Source: Jiella pacifica
GTDB lineage: Bacteria; Pseudomonadota; Alphaproteobacteria; Rhizobiales; Rhizobiaceae
Direction of reading: 5' to 3'
Assembly (NCBI RefSeq): GCF_010500815.1
Contig: NZ_JAAAMG010000011.1
Span: forward strand, 62,001 to 126,000
DNA: 64,000 nucleotides
The position numbers and the translations under genes were made by a program. Below the pieces are notes generated by a model. That model ran no database searches and was not told where the DNA came from. It saw only the letters and a program-made list of their open reading frames with translations. Positions 44,055-52,797 of the stretch are shown here, piece by piece; the first letter of the stretch is position 1, and each line of letters opens with the position of its first letter.

Positions 44055-44158
44055 TTGCAGCGATTACCAACAATATCACTCTCAGTCATAGCGAAAAAAG
44101 CCAGAAACCGCGCGCTCGTCACCACTATGCTGCATCGCGTATGTTTGGGGAGGAAAGC

Positions 44159-46549
44159 TTGGCTTCGATAGATCTGACGACGATCGAGCGCCGCCTGTTG
44201 TGGCTCTCGCATTGGATGATCCACCACGCCAACCACCTTCGGCCGAAGGTGGACGGCATCAAGGTCGGCGGTCATCAGGCGTCATGCGCCTCCATGGTGC
44301 AGATCATCACCGCTCTCTACTTCTCGGCTCTGAAGCCGGAGGATCGCGTCGCGGTCAAGCCCCATGCCTCCCCTGTCTTCCATGCCATGCAGTATCTGAT
44401 GGGGTTGCAGACGCGCGAGGCACTGGAAGCGTTTCGCGGGTTCGGCGGGGCGCAGAGCTACCCCAGCCGCACCAAGGACATCGACGACGTGGATTTCTCC
44501 ACCGGCTCGGTCGGGCTTGGCGTGGCGATCACCAGCTTCGCCTCGATCGTCCAGGATTACATCACCGCCAAGACCTGGGGCGCCGACGTGCCGCTCGGGC
44601 GCATGGTCGCCTTGGTCGGCGACGCCGAACTCGACGAGGGGAACGTCTACGAAGCCTTGCAGGAGGGGTGGAAGAACGACCTTCGCAACTGCTGGTGGAT
44701 CATCGACTACAATCGCCAATCCCTCGACGGCATCGTGCGTGAAGGCCTGTTCTCACGAATCGAGAAGATTTTCGCCGTCTTCGGCTGGGATGTCGTGCGG
44801 ATCAAGCACGGCGCCCTGCAGAGAGCTGCGTTCGCGGAGCCGGGTGGCGCCAAGCTGCGCGATTGGATCGATTCGTGCCCGAACCAGGACTATTCCGCCC
44901 TGACCTTCATGGGAGGCGCGGTCTGGCGCGGGCGATTGATGAACGATCTCGGCGATCAGGGCGACGTTTCGGCGCTGATCGACCGGCGCAGCGACGACGA
45001 ACTCGCCGACCTGATGGAAAATCTCGGCGGCAACTGCGTCACGACCATGGCCGAGACGTTCGCCGCGCACGACCATGAACGCCCGACCTGCTTCCTCGCC
45101 TACACCATCAAGGGCTGGGGCACGCCGATCGCCGGCCACAAGGACAATCACGGCGGCCTGATGACCAACGCCCAGTTCGACGCCTGGCAGGACCATATGG
45201 GCGTTCCGGCGGGGCAGGAGTGGGATCCCTACGCCACGATCGAGGATGTCGAAGCCTTCAAGTCGTCCCTTGGCGAGGTGCCGTTCTTCGCCAAGGGGCG
45301 GCGACGGTTCAAGGATGACAAGCTGGCGGTCCCGCCCGTGACTTCGCCGAGCGACAAAAGGATCTCGACGCAAGCCGCCTTCGGCAAGATCCTCGATGAT
45401 CTGAGCAAGGGTGACAGTGATCTCGCCCGGCGTATCGTCACCACCTCCCCAGACGTGACCGGTACCACCAATCTCGGCGCCTGGGTCAACCGGCGCAAGC
45501 TCTTCGCACGGGCGGAGATGGCAGACGCCTTCATCGAGCACAAGATTCCCTCGACGGCCAAGTGGAACTTCGCGCCCGACGGGCAGCATATCGAGCTCGG
45601 GATCGCCGAGATGAACCTTTTCCTGCTTCTCGGTGCGGCAGGGCTGTCCCATTCGCTGTTCGGCAGACGGCTGATCCCGATCGGCACGCTTTACGATCCC
45701 TTCGTGTGCCGCGGTCTGGATGCCCTGAACTACGCCTGCTATCAGGACGCCCGATTCATCGTCGTCGGCACGCCCTCGGGGGTCACCCTCGCCCCGGAAG
45801 GCGGCGCCCATCAGTCGATCGGCACGCCGCTGATCGGCATGAGCCAGGACGGCTTGTCGGCGTTCGAACCGGCCTTCGCCGACGAACTCGCCGTCATCAT
45901 GGAGTGGGCCTTCGAATATCTGCAACGGGACGGCGATGTCGGTCTGGACGAGCGGACCTGGCTTCGCGACGAGACCGGGGGATCGGTGTATCTGCGGCTG
46001 ACCACCAATCCCATCGAACAGCCAGGAAAACGGGTCGACGACGATTTCCGCCAAGGTGCCATCGACGGCGCCTACTGGCTGAAGAAGCCGGGACCGAACT
46101 GCGAGCTCGTGATCGCCTATCAGGGCGCGGTCGCCCCCGAGGCGATCAGCGCGGCCGGCGTCCTCGGAGAAGGCCGACGCGACATCGGCGTCCTCGCCGT
46201 CACCTCCGCCGATCGACTGAATGCCGGATGGCTCGCGGCCCAGCGGGCCAGGACGCGCGGCCAGCGGCAGGCCCTCTCCCATGTCGAGAGGCTGTTCGCG
46301 GATTTGCCGCGCCAATGCCACCTCGTCACGGTGATCGATGGACACCCGACAACGCTTTCCTGGCTCGGATCGGTCGCAGGTCATCGCACTCACCCGCTCG
46401 GCGTCGAACATTTCGGCCAGACCGGGACAATCGGCGATCTGTATCACCATTTCGCAATCGACGCCGCTGCGATCGTCGCAGCGGTCGACGGACTGACAGC
46501 AGGAAAACGGGTCGGCAACGGGCTCATGGCCCACACCGGCGCGTTCTGA
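44159..46549 (+). CDS. AceE/transketolase-like 2-oxoacid dehydrogenase E1
   Basis: Thiamine-diphosphate enzyme of 796 residues, of the homodimeric pyruvate dehydrogenase E1 type. ThDP motif VGDAELDEGNVYEAL to IIDYN, with VGGHQASCASM, SVGLGVAITSF and the transketolase-like second domain (HIELGIAEMNLFLLL; PSGVTLAPEGGAHQS). The nearest named relative by context is MdeB, an E1-like 2-oxobutyrate enzyme. The strongest ribosome site, GGGGAGG at 44147-44153, lies 5 bases before a TTG at 44159; ATGs at 44141 and further up (44045 is inside the Lrp start) lack one. No E2 or E3 is nearby, so they would be shared. Substrate is inference. Confidence 0.8.
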   Translation: MASIDLTTIERRLLWLSHWMIHHANHLRPKVDGIKVGGHQASCASMVQIITALYFSALKPEDRVAVKPHASPVFHAMQYLMGLQTREALEAFRGFGGAQSYPSRTKDIDDVDFSTGSVGLGVAITSFASIVQDYITAKTWGADVPLGRMVALVGDAELDEGNVYEALQEGWKNDLRNCWWIIDYNRQSLDGIVREGLFSRIEKIFAVFGWDVVRIKHGALQRAAFAEPGGAKLRDWIDSCPNQDYSALTFMGGAVWRGRLMNDLGDQGDVSALIDRRSDDELADLMENLGGNCVTTMAETFAAHDHERPTCFLAYTIKGWGTPIAGHKDNHGGLMTNAQFDAWQDHMGVPAGQEWDPYATIEDVEAFKSSLGEVPFFAKGRRRFKDDKLAVPPVTSPSDKRISTQAAFGKILDDLSKGDSDLARRIVTTSPDVTGTTNLGAWVNRRKLFARAEMADAFIEHKIPSTAKWNFAPDGQHIELGIAEMNLFLLLGAAGLSHSLFGRRLIPIGTLYDPFVCRGLDALNYACYQDARFIVVGTPSGVTLAPEGGAHQSIGTPLIGMSQDGLSAFEPAFADELAVIMEWAFEYLQRDGDVGLDERTWLRDETGGSVYLRLTTNPIEQPGKRVDDDFRQGAIDGAYWLKKPGPNCELVIAYQGAVAPEAISAAGVLGEGRRDIGVLAVTSADRLNAGWLAAQRARTRGQRQALSHVERLFADLPRQCHLVTVIDGHPTTLSWLGSVAGHRTHPLGVEHFGQTGTIGDLYHHFAIDAAAIVAAVDGLTAGKRVGNGLMAHTGAF

Positions 46550-46577
46550 GGCGGCAGCGCGAGCGTGGCTCGACGGG

Positions 46578-47396
46578 TCAAAAGACGTCGACGAGACGTG
46601 GGGCCTGGATCGAATTCGCCACTTCGATCAGCTTCGGCGCGATCGTGCGCCGGATCTGGTCCACGGACAGTTTGTGGCTCGAAAGCGAACACTGCACGCA
46701 TGCCACCGGGCGCCGATCACCATCGAGGATCGGCGCCGCCACGGCGATCTCGTTCAACAAGTTTTGGCTGTCGGTCAGCGCGTAGCCGTCAAGCGCCGCC
46801 CGACCGATCTCGGCGGCGAGAAGCCCTCTGTCGACGACCGTTTTGGCGGTGCGCGCCTCGATCCGCCAATTGGCGATGGCGGCTTCTCGCTCGCTATCCG
46901 GCAAAGCCGAGATCATCGCCCGCCCACCGGCACTCGTTAGCGCCGAAACGCGCCGGCCAGGGATGGTGGCCCCGATGGAGGTCAGCTGGGTTGGAATTCG
47001 GATGATATAGACGATGTCTTGCCCGAAGAGACGCGCGCAATTCACCCGCTCGCCGAGGTCGCGGCTGAGCTCGATCAGTTTCGGCATGGCAAGCGGCACC
47101 AGCGCATCCGACCACAGATAGGCGCTGCCGAACTCCAGCATCCTCAGCGTCGGACGATAGCGTTTCGTTTCGCGGTTCTTCCCCAGATAGCCGGTGCGGT
47201 GGAGCGTATTGGTCAGGCGTTGAGCCGCACTCTTGTCGAGTCCGGCCAGGCTGGCGATCTCGCCAAGGCTGAGATCCGTTCGCCCCTCACCGAAAACCGC
47301 CAGGACCTTCAGGCCTTTCGCCAGAGAGGCGACGAACAGCGTATCCTGCTTGGCGGGCTCGCCGGACCTGCTCATTTCCCAATCAGATTCCGCCAT
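46578..47396 (-). CDS. IclR family transcriptional regulator
   Basis: A 272-residue regulator with an N-terminal winged helix (FVASLAKGLKVLAVFGEGRTDLSLGEIASLAGLDKSAAQRL region, start SLAKGLKVLAVF) and a C-terminal GAF-like IclR effector domain with GAVILYIIR-type strands, GRRVSALTSAGGRAMISALP and VAAPILDGDRRPVACV. ATG at 47396 with GAGGAAG before it. It faces the ABC importer operon across a 148-base AT-rich gap and is probably its regulator. Convergent with the E1 gene. Confidence 0.9.
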   Translation of the reverse strand: MAESDWEMSRSGEPAKQDTLFVASLAKGLKVLAVFGEGRTDLSLGEIASLAGLDKSAAQRLTNTLHRTGYLGKNRETKRYRPTLRMLEFGSAYLWSDALVPLAMPKLIELSRDLGERVNCARLFGQDIVYIIRIPTQLTSIGATIPGRRVSALTSAGGRAMISALPDSEREAAIANWRIEARTAKTVVDRGLLAAEIGRAALDGYALTDSQNLLNEIAVAAPILDGDRRPVACVQCSLSSHKLSVDQIRRTIAPKLIEVANSIQAPRLVDVF

Positions 47397-47461
47397 TGAA
47401 CACTTCCTCGCCAAAACGGCTTGACAGCTGCAGATTATAAAATACGCTGAGTGAAAATAAC

Positions 47462-47472
47462 ATACGAAGTAT
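47462..47472. promoter_or_regulatory. Candidate operator between IclR gene and importer
   Basis: ATAC-GAA-GTAT is an exact palindrome inside a markedly AT-rich stretch (47440-47495) that also carries TTGACA at about 47442 and several TATA-like hexamers. It sits between divergent IclR and importer genes, where an IclR operator is expected. Short palindromes in AT-rich DNA arise by chance, so this is tentative. Confidence 0.4.
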
Positions 47473-47544
47473 CATAATGTAATATAACCCACAAAGGCAA
47501 GGTGTCTCATGTCCCATCTGCGTATTGGTCAAAGGAAACCCACG

Positions 47545-49056
47545 ATGCGTCTGGCGGGCCTTTCGTCGCTGGTCGCCGCGGCCCTTCTGGCCTCGACTTC
47601 GGCCTACGCCGGAAAGGCGGATGACACGTTGCACGTCGCCTTCACCAAGGAAGTCGAGAACGTCGATGTCTATTACACCACCGCCCGCGAAGGCTTGATC
47701 CTCAGCCATTCGATCTGGGACGGGCTGGTCCATCGAGATCCGGCTTCCGGCGACTATGTGGGAAACCTCGCGACCCAATGGCGCTGGGTCGACGACACCA
47801 CCCTGGAGTTCGATCTGCGCGAAGGCGTCAAGTTCCACAATGGCGAGCCGTTCGATGCCGACGACGTGGTCGCGACGGTCAATTACGTTGTCGATCCCAA
47901 GAATGGCGTAAAGGCCCCAAAGAACGTCAACTGGATGAAGTCGGCCGAGAAGATCGACCAGTACAAGGTCCGCATACACCTCGCCGCACCGTTTCCCGCA
48001 GCGCTCGAATTCTTGTCGAGCGTCGTCCCGATGTATCCGAACGAGTACTACGCCAAGGTTGGTTCGACCGGCATGGCGAAGCAGCCGGTCGGCACCGGGC
48101 CCTACAAGGTCGAATCCGTCGAGCCCGGCCGTCACTTCGTCCTGAAGAAGAACGAAGACCATTTCGGCGGCCCGAAGGCCGACGCAGCCATCGAGACGGT
48201 CGACATCCGGACCATCCCGGAGATCAATACCCAGCTTGCCGAACTTGCGACGGGAGGGCTCGATCTCATCTGGGGCGTTCCAACCGACCAGGCCCAGATG
48301 CTCGACGCCCAGGGCGGTTTTAACGTGGTCAACGAAGAGACGATGCGCGTCGGCTACATGACCATGGATGCCGCCAAGCGGACGTCCGGCGATACGCCGA
48401 TGGCGAACAAGAAGGTTCGCGAGGCGATCAATTACGCCATCGACCGCAAGGGCATCGTCGACGCCCTCGTTCAGGGGTCGTCGGAGGTGATCAACAGCGC
48501 CTGTTCGCCGATCCAGTTTGGCTGCGACCAGGATGTGAAGGTCTATGACTACGACCCTGAGAAGGCGAAGAAACTTCTTGAGGAGGCCGGTTATGGCGAC
48601 GGCTTCTCGATCGAGTTCTATGCGTATCGCGATCGGCCCTACGCCGAGGCCCTGATGAACAATCTGGCCGCCGTGGGCATCAGGACCAACCTCAACTTCC
48701 TGCAATACGCGGCCTTGGCCGACAAGGTTCGCCAGGATGGCATTCCCCTCGGGTTCATGACTTGGGGCTCGAACTCCATTGCAGACGTTTCGGCCATCTT
48801 GCCCGAATTCTTCGGCGGCGGCGGCCAGGACCAGTCCCGGGACGAAGAGGTCCAGAAGGCGATCGTGAGCGGCGACACGTCGATCGACAAGGACGCCCGC
48901 GCGAAGAGCTACTCCAAGGCACTGAACCGGATCGCCGACGAAGCCTACTGGGTGCCCCTGTGGACCTATGGGGCCTACTACGCGATGTCGCAGGACACGA
49001 ATTTCAAACCGACGTCCGACGAGATCGTCCGCTTCTTCGACGTGACGTGGAACTAG
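47545..49056 (+). CDS. Peptide/dipeptide-type ABC transporter substrate-binding protein
   Basis: Family 5 periplasmic binding protein, 503 residues. Signal peptide MRLAGLSSLVAAALLASTSAYA, then LSHSIWDGLVHRDPASG, DLREGVKFHNGEPFDADDVV, GTGPYKV and REAINYAIDRKGIVDALVQG, all typical. ATG at 47545 with AAGGA eight bases before; an in-frame ATG at 47509 adds 12 residues to the signal. First gene of the importer operon controlled from the IclR intergenic region. The family takes dipeptides, oligopeptides, glutathione, nickel and opines; the ligand here is unknown. Confidence 0.9.
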   Translation: MRLAGLSSLVAAALLASTSAYAGKADDTLHVAFTKEVENVDVYYTTAREGLILSHSIWDGLVHRDPASGDYVGNLATQWRWVDDTTLEFDLREGVKFHNGEPFDADDVVATVNYVVDPKNGVKAPKNVNWMKSAEKIDQYKVRIHLAAPFPAALEFLSSVVPMYPNEYYAKVGSTGMAKQPVGTGPYKVESVEPGRHFVLKKNEDHFGGPKADAAIETVDIRTIPEINTQLAELATGGLDLIWGVPTDQAQMLDAQGGFNVVNEETMRVGYMTMDAAKRTSGDTPMANKKVREAINYAIDRKGIVDALVQGSSEVINSACSPIQFGCDQDVKVYDYDPEKAKKLLEEAGYGDGFSIEFYAYRDRPYAEALMNNLAAVGIRTNLNFLQYAALADKVRQDGIPLGFMTWGSNSIADVSAILPEFFGGGGQDQSRDEEVQKAIVSGDTSIDKDARAKSYSKALNRIADEAYWVPLWTYGAYYAMSQDTNFKPTSDEIVRFFDVTWN

Positions 49057-49068
49057 GCCTCGCCTCTA

Positions 49069-49102
49069 CCCGGCGCAGCAGGAGCGAGACTTCTGCGCCG
49101 GG
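49069..49102 (+). promoter_or_regulatory. Intercistronic hairpin 1
   Basis: A perfect 10-bp stem CCCGGCGCAG/CTGCGCCGGG with a 14-base loop, 13 bases after the binding-protein stop. No U tract. In ABC importer operons a hairpin after the binding-protein gene commonly protects that part of the mRNA and raises its level over the permeases. Confidence 0.75.
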
Positions 49103-49129
49103 GCCCCTCGAGGCGAGGGTGCGCACCGC

Positions 49130-49158
49130 CGGCCCGCTGCTTTCGCGTGGGCGGGCCG
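49130..49158 (+). promoter_or_regulatory. Intercistronic hairpin 2
   Basis: A second perfect stem, CGGCCCGC/GCGGGCCG with 13 bases in the loop, 27 bases past the first. Also without a U tract. The first permease starts 67 bases later. Confidence 0.7.
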
Positions 49159-49225
49159 CACGAAACCGCTTTGGCAAACACCACCTCGATCCCTTGGATC
49201 GACAGCCTCGATCGGGCGAACCGAT

Positions 49226-50143
49226 ATGATGAGATTCGTCTTGAGAAAGATCGTCATGGCCGTTCTGGTCGCACTGACGGTCTCGATCATCAGCTTCAGC
49301 CTTCTTTATCTCTCTGGCGATCCGGCCGTCGCCATGGCCGGAGAAAACGCCGACGACGCGGCGATCCAAGCGATCCGTGAAGGCTACGGATTCGATCGGC
49401 CGTTCATCGTCCAGTATGGTGACTGGCTGTTCAGCGCCCTGAGGGGCGACTTCGGCGAAAGTTATTATTTCCGGGTGCCGGTGAGCGAAGTCATCGCCGA
49501 TCGCTTGCAGATCACCATGCTCCTCGGCCTCTTTTCGACCAGCTTCGCCCTGGTGGTCGCCATCCCGCTCGGGGTCGCCGCAGCGCTTTGGCCGAACTCG
49601 ATCATCGACCGTGCGGCGCTTTTCCTCAGCGTCGTCGGACAGGCCATCCCGAGCTTCTGGTTCGGGCTGATCCTGATCGTCATCTTCGCCATCGACCTGC
49701 GGCTTCTGCCGGCGTCGGGCTCGGGGACCTGGGCGGGCTTCGTGCTGCCGACTGTCGTGCTCGGCTACTACGCCACGCCCGCCATCATGCGCCTCACCCG
49801 CACCGGCATGCTGGAGGTGCTGTCCGCTGACTACGTCCGCACCGCCCGCGCCAAGGGGCTTCCCGCCCCCAATATCGTCTTCAAGCACGCGTTGCGCAAC
49901 GCCATCATCCCGGTCGTGAGCCTCGCCGCGGTCCAGATGGGGTTCATGCTCGGTGGGTCCGTGGTGGTGGAATCGGTCTTTGCGCTCCACGGCGCGGGAT
50001 ATCTCGCTTGGGAATCGATTTCCCGGAACGATCTGCCGACGATGCAGGCCTTGGTCCTGATCTTCTCGATGTTCTACATCGCGTTCACCATCCTTGCCGA
50101 CGTCGTGAATGCCTGGCTCGATCCGCGTCTGAGGGTATCCTGA
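49226..50143 (+). CDS. Dipeptide-type ABC transporter permease 1 (DppB-like)
   Basis: First membrane subunit, 305 residues, six membrane segments. Opens MMRFVLRKIVMAVLVALTVSIISF and has the DppB segment GDPAVAMAGENA; the ATPase-contact loop is SADYVRTARAKGLP with KHALRNAIIPVVS following. ATG ATG at 49226. Follows the two hairpins after the binding-protein gene, and ends 2 bases before the second permease ATG. Confidence 0.93.
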   Translation: MMRFVLRKIVMAVLVALTVSIISFSLLYLSGDPAVAMAGENADDAAIQAIREGYGFDRPFIVQYGDWLFSALRGDFGESYYFRVPVSEVIADRLQITMLLGLFSTSFALVVAIPLGVAAALWPNSIIDRAALFLSVVGQAIPSFWFGLILIVIFAIDLRLLPASGSGTWAGFVLPTVVLGYYATPAIMRLTRTGMLEVLSADYVRTARAKGLPAPNIVFKHALRNAIIPVVSLAAVQMGFMLGGSVVVESVFALHGAGYLAWESISRNDLPTMQALVLIFSMFYIAFTILADVVNAWLDPRLRVS

Positions 50144-50145
50144 TC

Positions 50146-51042
50146 ATGAGCGCCACGGCTTCCGCGCCCCTCTCCGGCAAAGCCCGTCTCACGCCCCGCC
50201 AGCGCTTTTGGCATCGAGCCCGACATCACCGCGGGTTCGTCTTCGGCGCCGTCGTACTGGCGACCATCGTCGCCGTCGCGATCTTTGCGCCGCTGATCGC
50301 ACCGCACGATCCCTATCTTCAAGTCCTGTCCGATCGGATGCAGCCGCCGGTGTTTCTCGGCGGCACCTGGCATCACCCGCTCGGCACCGATGCCCTCGGT
50401 CGGGATTATCTGTCCCGCCTGCTCTACGGCGCCCGCATATCGCTGCTGATCGGCCTCGTCGCCGCGACGATCTCGGCCGTCATCGGCACCACGCTCGGTA
50501 TTCTTGCCGGCTATTTCGGCGGCCGTGTCGATACGGTCGTGACCTTCCTCATCAATGTGCGCCTCGCCCTTCCGGTGGTGCTGGTGGCGCTCGCCGTGGT
50601 TGCGCTTCTCGGCGGCTCGCTCACGGTCGTCGTCTCGGTGCTCGGCCTCCTCTTGTGGGACCGCTTCGCCGTGGTGCTGCGAAGCGCGACGCGGCAGGTG
50701 CGGACCATCGAATACGTCGCGGCGGCAGAAGTTCTCGGCGCCAGCCTGCCGCGCATCCTCTACAAGGACATCCTGCCGAACATCGCGAACCATCTGATCG
50801 TCATCGCCACCCTGGAAATGGCGCATGCCATCATTCTGGAAGCCGCGCTGTCCTTCCTCGGTCTCGGCGTTCAGCCGCCACTTCCCTCCTGGGGCCTGAT
50901 GATTTCGGAAGGCAAGGCGATGCTCCTCTTCCAGAGCTGGCTGATCACCATTCCCGGCGTCGCCCTGTTTCTTCTGGTCCTGGCGATCAACATGTTCGGT
51001 GACGGCATCCGCGACGTGACCACGCCCGAAGGACGCGACTGA
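50146..51042 (+). CDS. Dipeptide-type ABC transporter permease 2 (DppC-like)
   Basis: Second membrane subunit, 298 residues. DppC pattern: a cytoplasmic start with RQRFWHRARHHRGFVFGAVVL, LIAPHDPY, HPLGTDALGRDYLSRLLYGARISL and the ATPase-contact loop IEYVAAAEVLGASLPRIL, then EAALSFLGLGVQPPLPSWG. The ATG at 50146 is 2 bases after the DppB-like stop. Its stop TGA shares a base with the ATPase ATG. Confidence 0.93.
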   Translation: MSATASAPLSGKARLTPRQRFWHRARHHRGFVFGAVVLATIVAVAIFAPLIAPHDPYLQVLSDRMQPPVFLGGTWHHPLGTDALGRDYLSRLLYGARISLLIGLVAATISAVIGTTLGILAGYFGGRVDTVVTFLINVRLALPVVLVALAVVALLGGSLTVVVSVLGLLLWDRFAVVLRSATRQVRTIEYVAAAEVLGASLPRILYKDILPNIANHLIVIATLEMAHAIILEAALSFLGLGVQPPLPSWGLMISEGKAMLLFQSWLITIPGVALFLLVLAINMFGDGIRDVTTPEGRD

Positions 51043-52709
51043 TGGCCGACGATCCCAGCAAAAACGATCCGATCCTCTCCATCCGCGACCTGACTGTGGC
51101 TCTGCCCGAGGGCGGCGACCGGCCGTACGCCGTCGAAGGGCTCTCTCTCGAGGTTCGGCCGCGCGAGATCGTGTGCATCGTCGGCGAGAGCGGATCGGGA
51201 AAGTCGATCACCGCCTTCACGACCATGGGACTGTTGCCCGGCGCACTTCGCCCCACCGGCGGAGAGCTGCGGTTCGAGGGACGTGACCTTCTGGCAATAC
51301 GGCGCAAGGAGCATGCGGCCCTGCGCGGCAAGAAGATCGCGATGGTGTTTCAGGAGCCGATGTCGGCGTTGAACCCCTGCTACATGGTCGGCGACCAGAT
51401 CGTGGAAGTCTTCGCAACGCACACGGCGCTGTCCAAAGCCGAGCGGAAAGCGAAAACCCTCGCTCTGATGGACGAGGTGAAACTGCCCGATCCCGAGCGG
51501 ATCTATCGCAGCTATCCGCACCAGCTCTCGGGGGGACAGCGACAGCGACAGCGCATCGTCATCGCGATCGCGCTCGCCCTCGATCCACGTCTTCTCATCG
51601 CCGACGAGCCCACGACGGCGCTCGACGTGACCACGCAGGCTCAGATCCTCCATCTGTTTGGCCAGCTGCGCGAGAACCACGACGCCGGCATCCTGTTCGT
51701 CACCCATAACTTCGATGTCGTTGCCGAAATCGCCGACCGCGTCGTGGTGATGGAAAAGGGCAAGATCGTCGAGGAAGGGCCTGTCGGCGACGTCCTGAAC
51801 CGCCCGCAGCATCCCTATACCCGGCTTCTCATTTCGGCCGTGCCGAAACGCCACCCTTCCCCGCGTGATGAGGTTTCCGGAAAAGCCATCGCCCTCAAGG
51901 TGGAGGGGCTGGAGAAGTCGTTCCGGTTGCCCGGCACCATGTTCAGGGAGGGGACGTCCATCAAGGCGGTGGCCCCGGCGAGCTTTGCCGTTCGCGAGAA
52001 CGAGACGCTCGGCATCGTGGGAGAAAGCGGATCGGGCAAGTCGACGCTCGTTCGCTGCCTCATCCGGCTGATCGAACCCAATCACGGTTCGGTCGAGATC
52101 GGCGGCGTGGACGTCGCGCGTCTCGACAAGCGGGCCTTTCGCATTCACCGAAAGGACATCCAGATCATCTTCCAGGATCCCTATGGCTCGCTCAACCCGC
52201 GCCGCACGGTGGGTGACCAGTTGATCGAGGGGCCGGTCAATTTCGGGGTGCCGCGCGAAACCGCCATCCAGCGCGCCCGCGAACTGATGCGGATCGTGCG
52301 CATGGACGAGGATGCGGTCCAGCGTTACCCGGTGCAGTTCTCCGGCGGCCAGCGCCAGCGCATCTGCATCGCCCGGGCCCTGGCGGTGGAACCCAAGATC
52401 CTGATCGCCGACGAAGCCGTCTCGGCCCTCGACGTCTCGGTGCAGAAGGAGGTTCTCAACCTCCTGAACGACATCAAGAAGCGCCTTGGCCTGACGCTTC
52501 TCTTCATCACTCACGATCTGCGGGTCGCAGGCGAGGTCTGCGACAACGTCCTCGTCATGGAGAAGGGCGAGATCGTCGAGCGCGGCTCGGTTGCCGAGGT
52601 CTTCGGAAATCCGCGCCATACCTATACGCGCGCGCTTCTGGACGCGATGCCCGGCAAGGGCTGGGACGTTCCGGATCTCTCCGCGATCGCAACGAGACCC
52701 ACGGCATGA
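51042..52709 (+). CDS. Dipeptide-type ABC transporter ATPase, two domains fused (DppD-DppF)
   Basis: A 555-residue fusion of two nucleotide-binding domains. Domain 1: Walker A GESGSGKSIT, signature LSGGQRQRQRI, Walker B LLIADEPTTALD. Domain 2: GESGSGKSTL, SGGQRQRICIARAL and ILIADEAVSALD, where the usual Pro after the Walker B Glu is Ala, as is common in this domain. Between them is the oligopeptide/dipeptide C-terminal RPQHPYTRLLISAVP motif. Overlaps the second permease by one base. Completes an importer with binding protein and two permeases. Confidence 0.94.
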   Translation: MADDPSKNDPILSIRDLTVALPEGGDRPYAVEGLSLEVRPREIVCIVGESGSGKSITAFTTMGLLPGALRPTGGELRFEGRDLLAIRRKEHAALRGKKIAMVFQEPMSALNPCYMVGDQIVEVFATHTALSKAERKAKTLALMDEVKLPDPERIYRSYPHQLSGGQRQRQRIVIAIALALDPRLLIADEPTTALDVTTQAQILHLFGQLRENHDAGILFVTHNFDVVAEIADRVVVMEKGKIVEEGPVGDVLNRPQHPYTRLLISAVPKRHPSPRDEVSGKAIALKVEGLEKSFRLPGTMFREGTSIKAVAPASFAVRENETLGIVGESGSGKSTLVRCLIRLIEPNHGSVEIGGVDVARLDKRAFRIHRKDIQIIFQDPYGSLNPRRTVGDQLIEGPVNFGVPRETAIQRARELMRIVRMDEDAVQRYPVQFSGGQRQRICIARALAVEPKILIADEAVSALDVSVQKEVLNLLNDIKKRLGLTLLFITHDLRVAGEVCDNVLVMEKGEIVERGSVAEVFGNPRHTYTRALLDAMPGKGWDVPDLSAIATRPTA

Positions 52710-52797
52710 ACAGCGCCGTGTCACGATGCCAGGCGATCCGAAAGACGGTATGCCGCTCGAAGGGCGACGCCGTCGCCGAAACGAAAGAGCAGATTTC

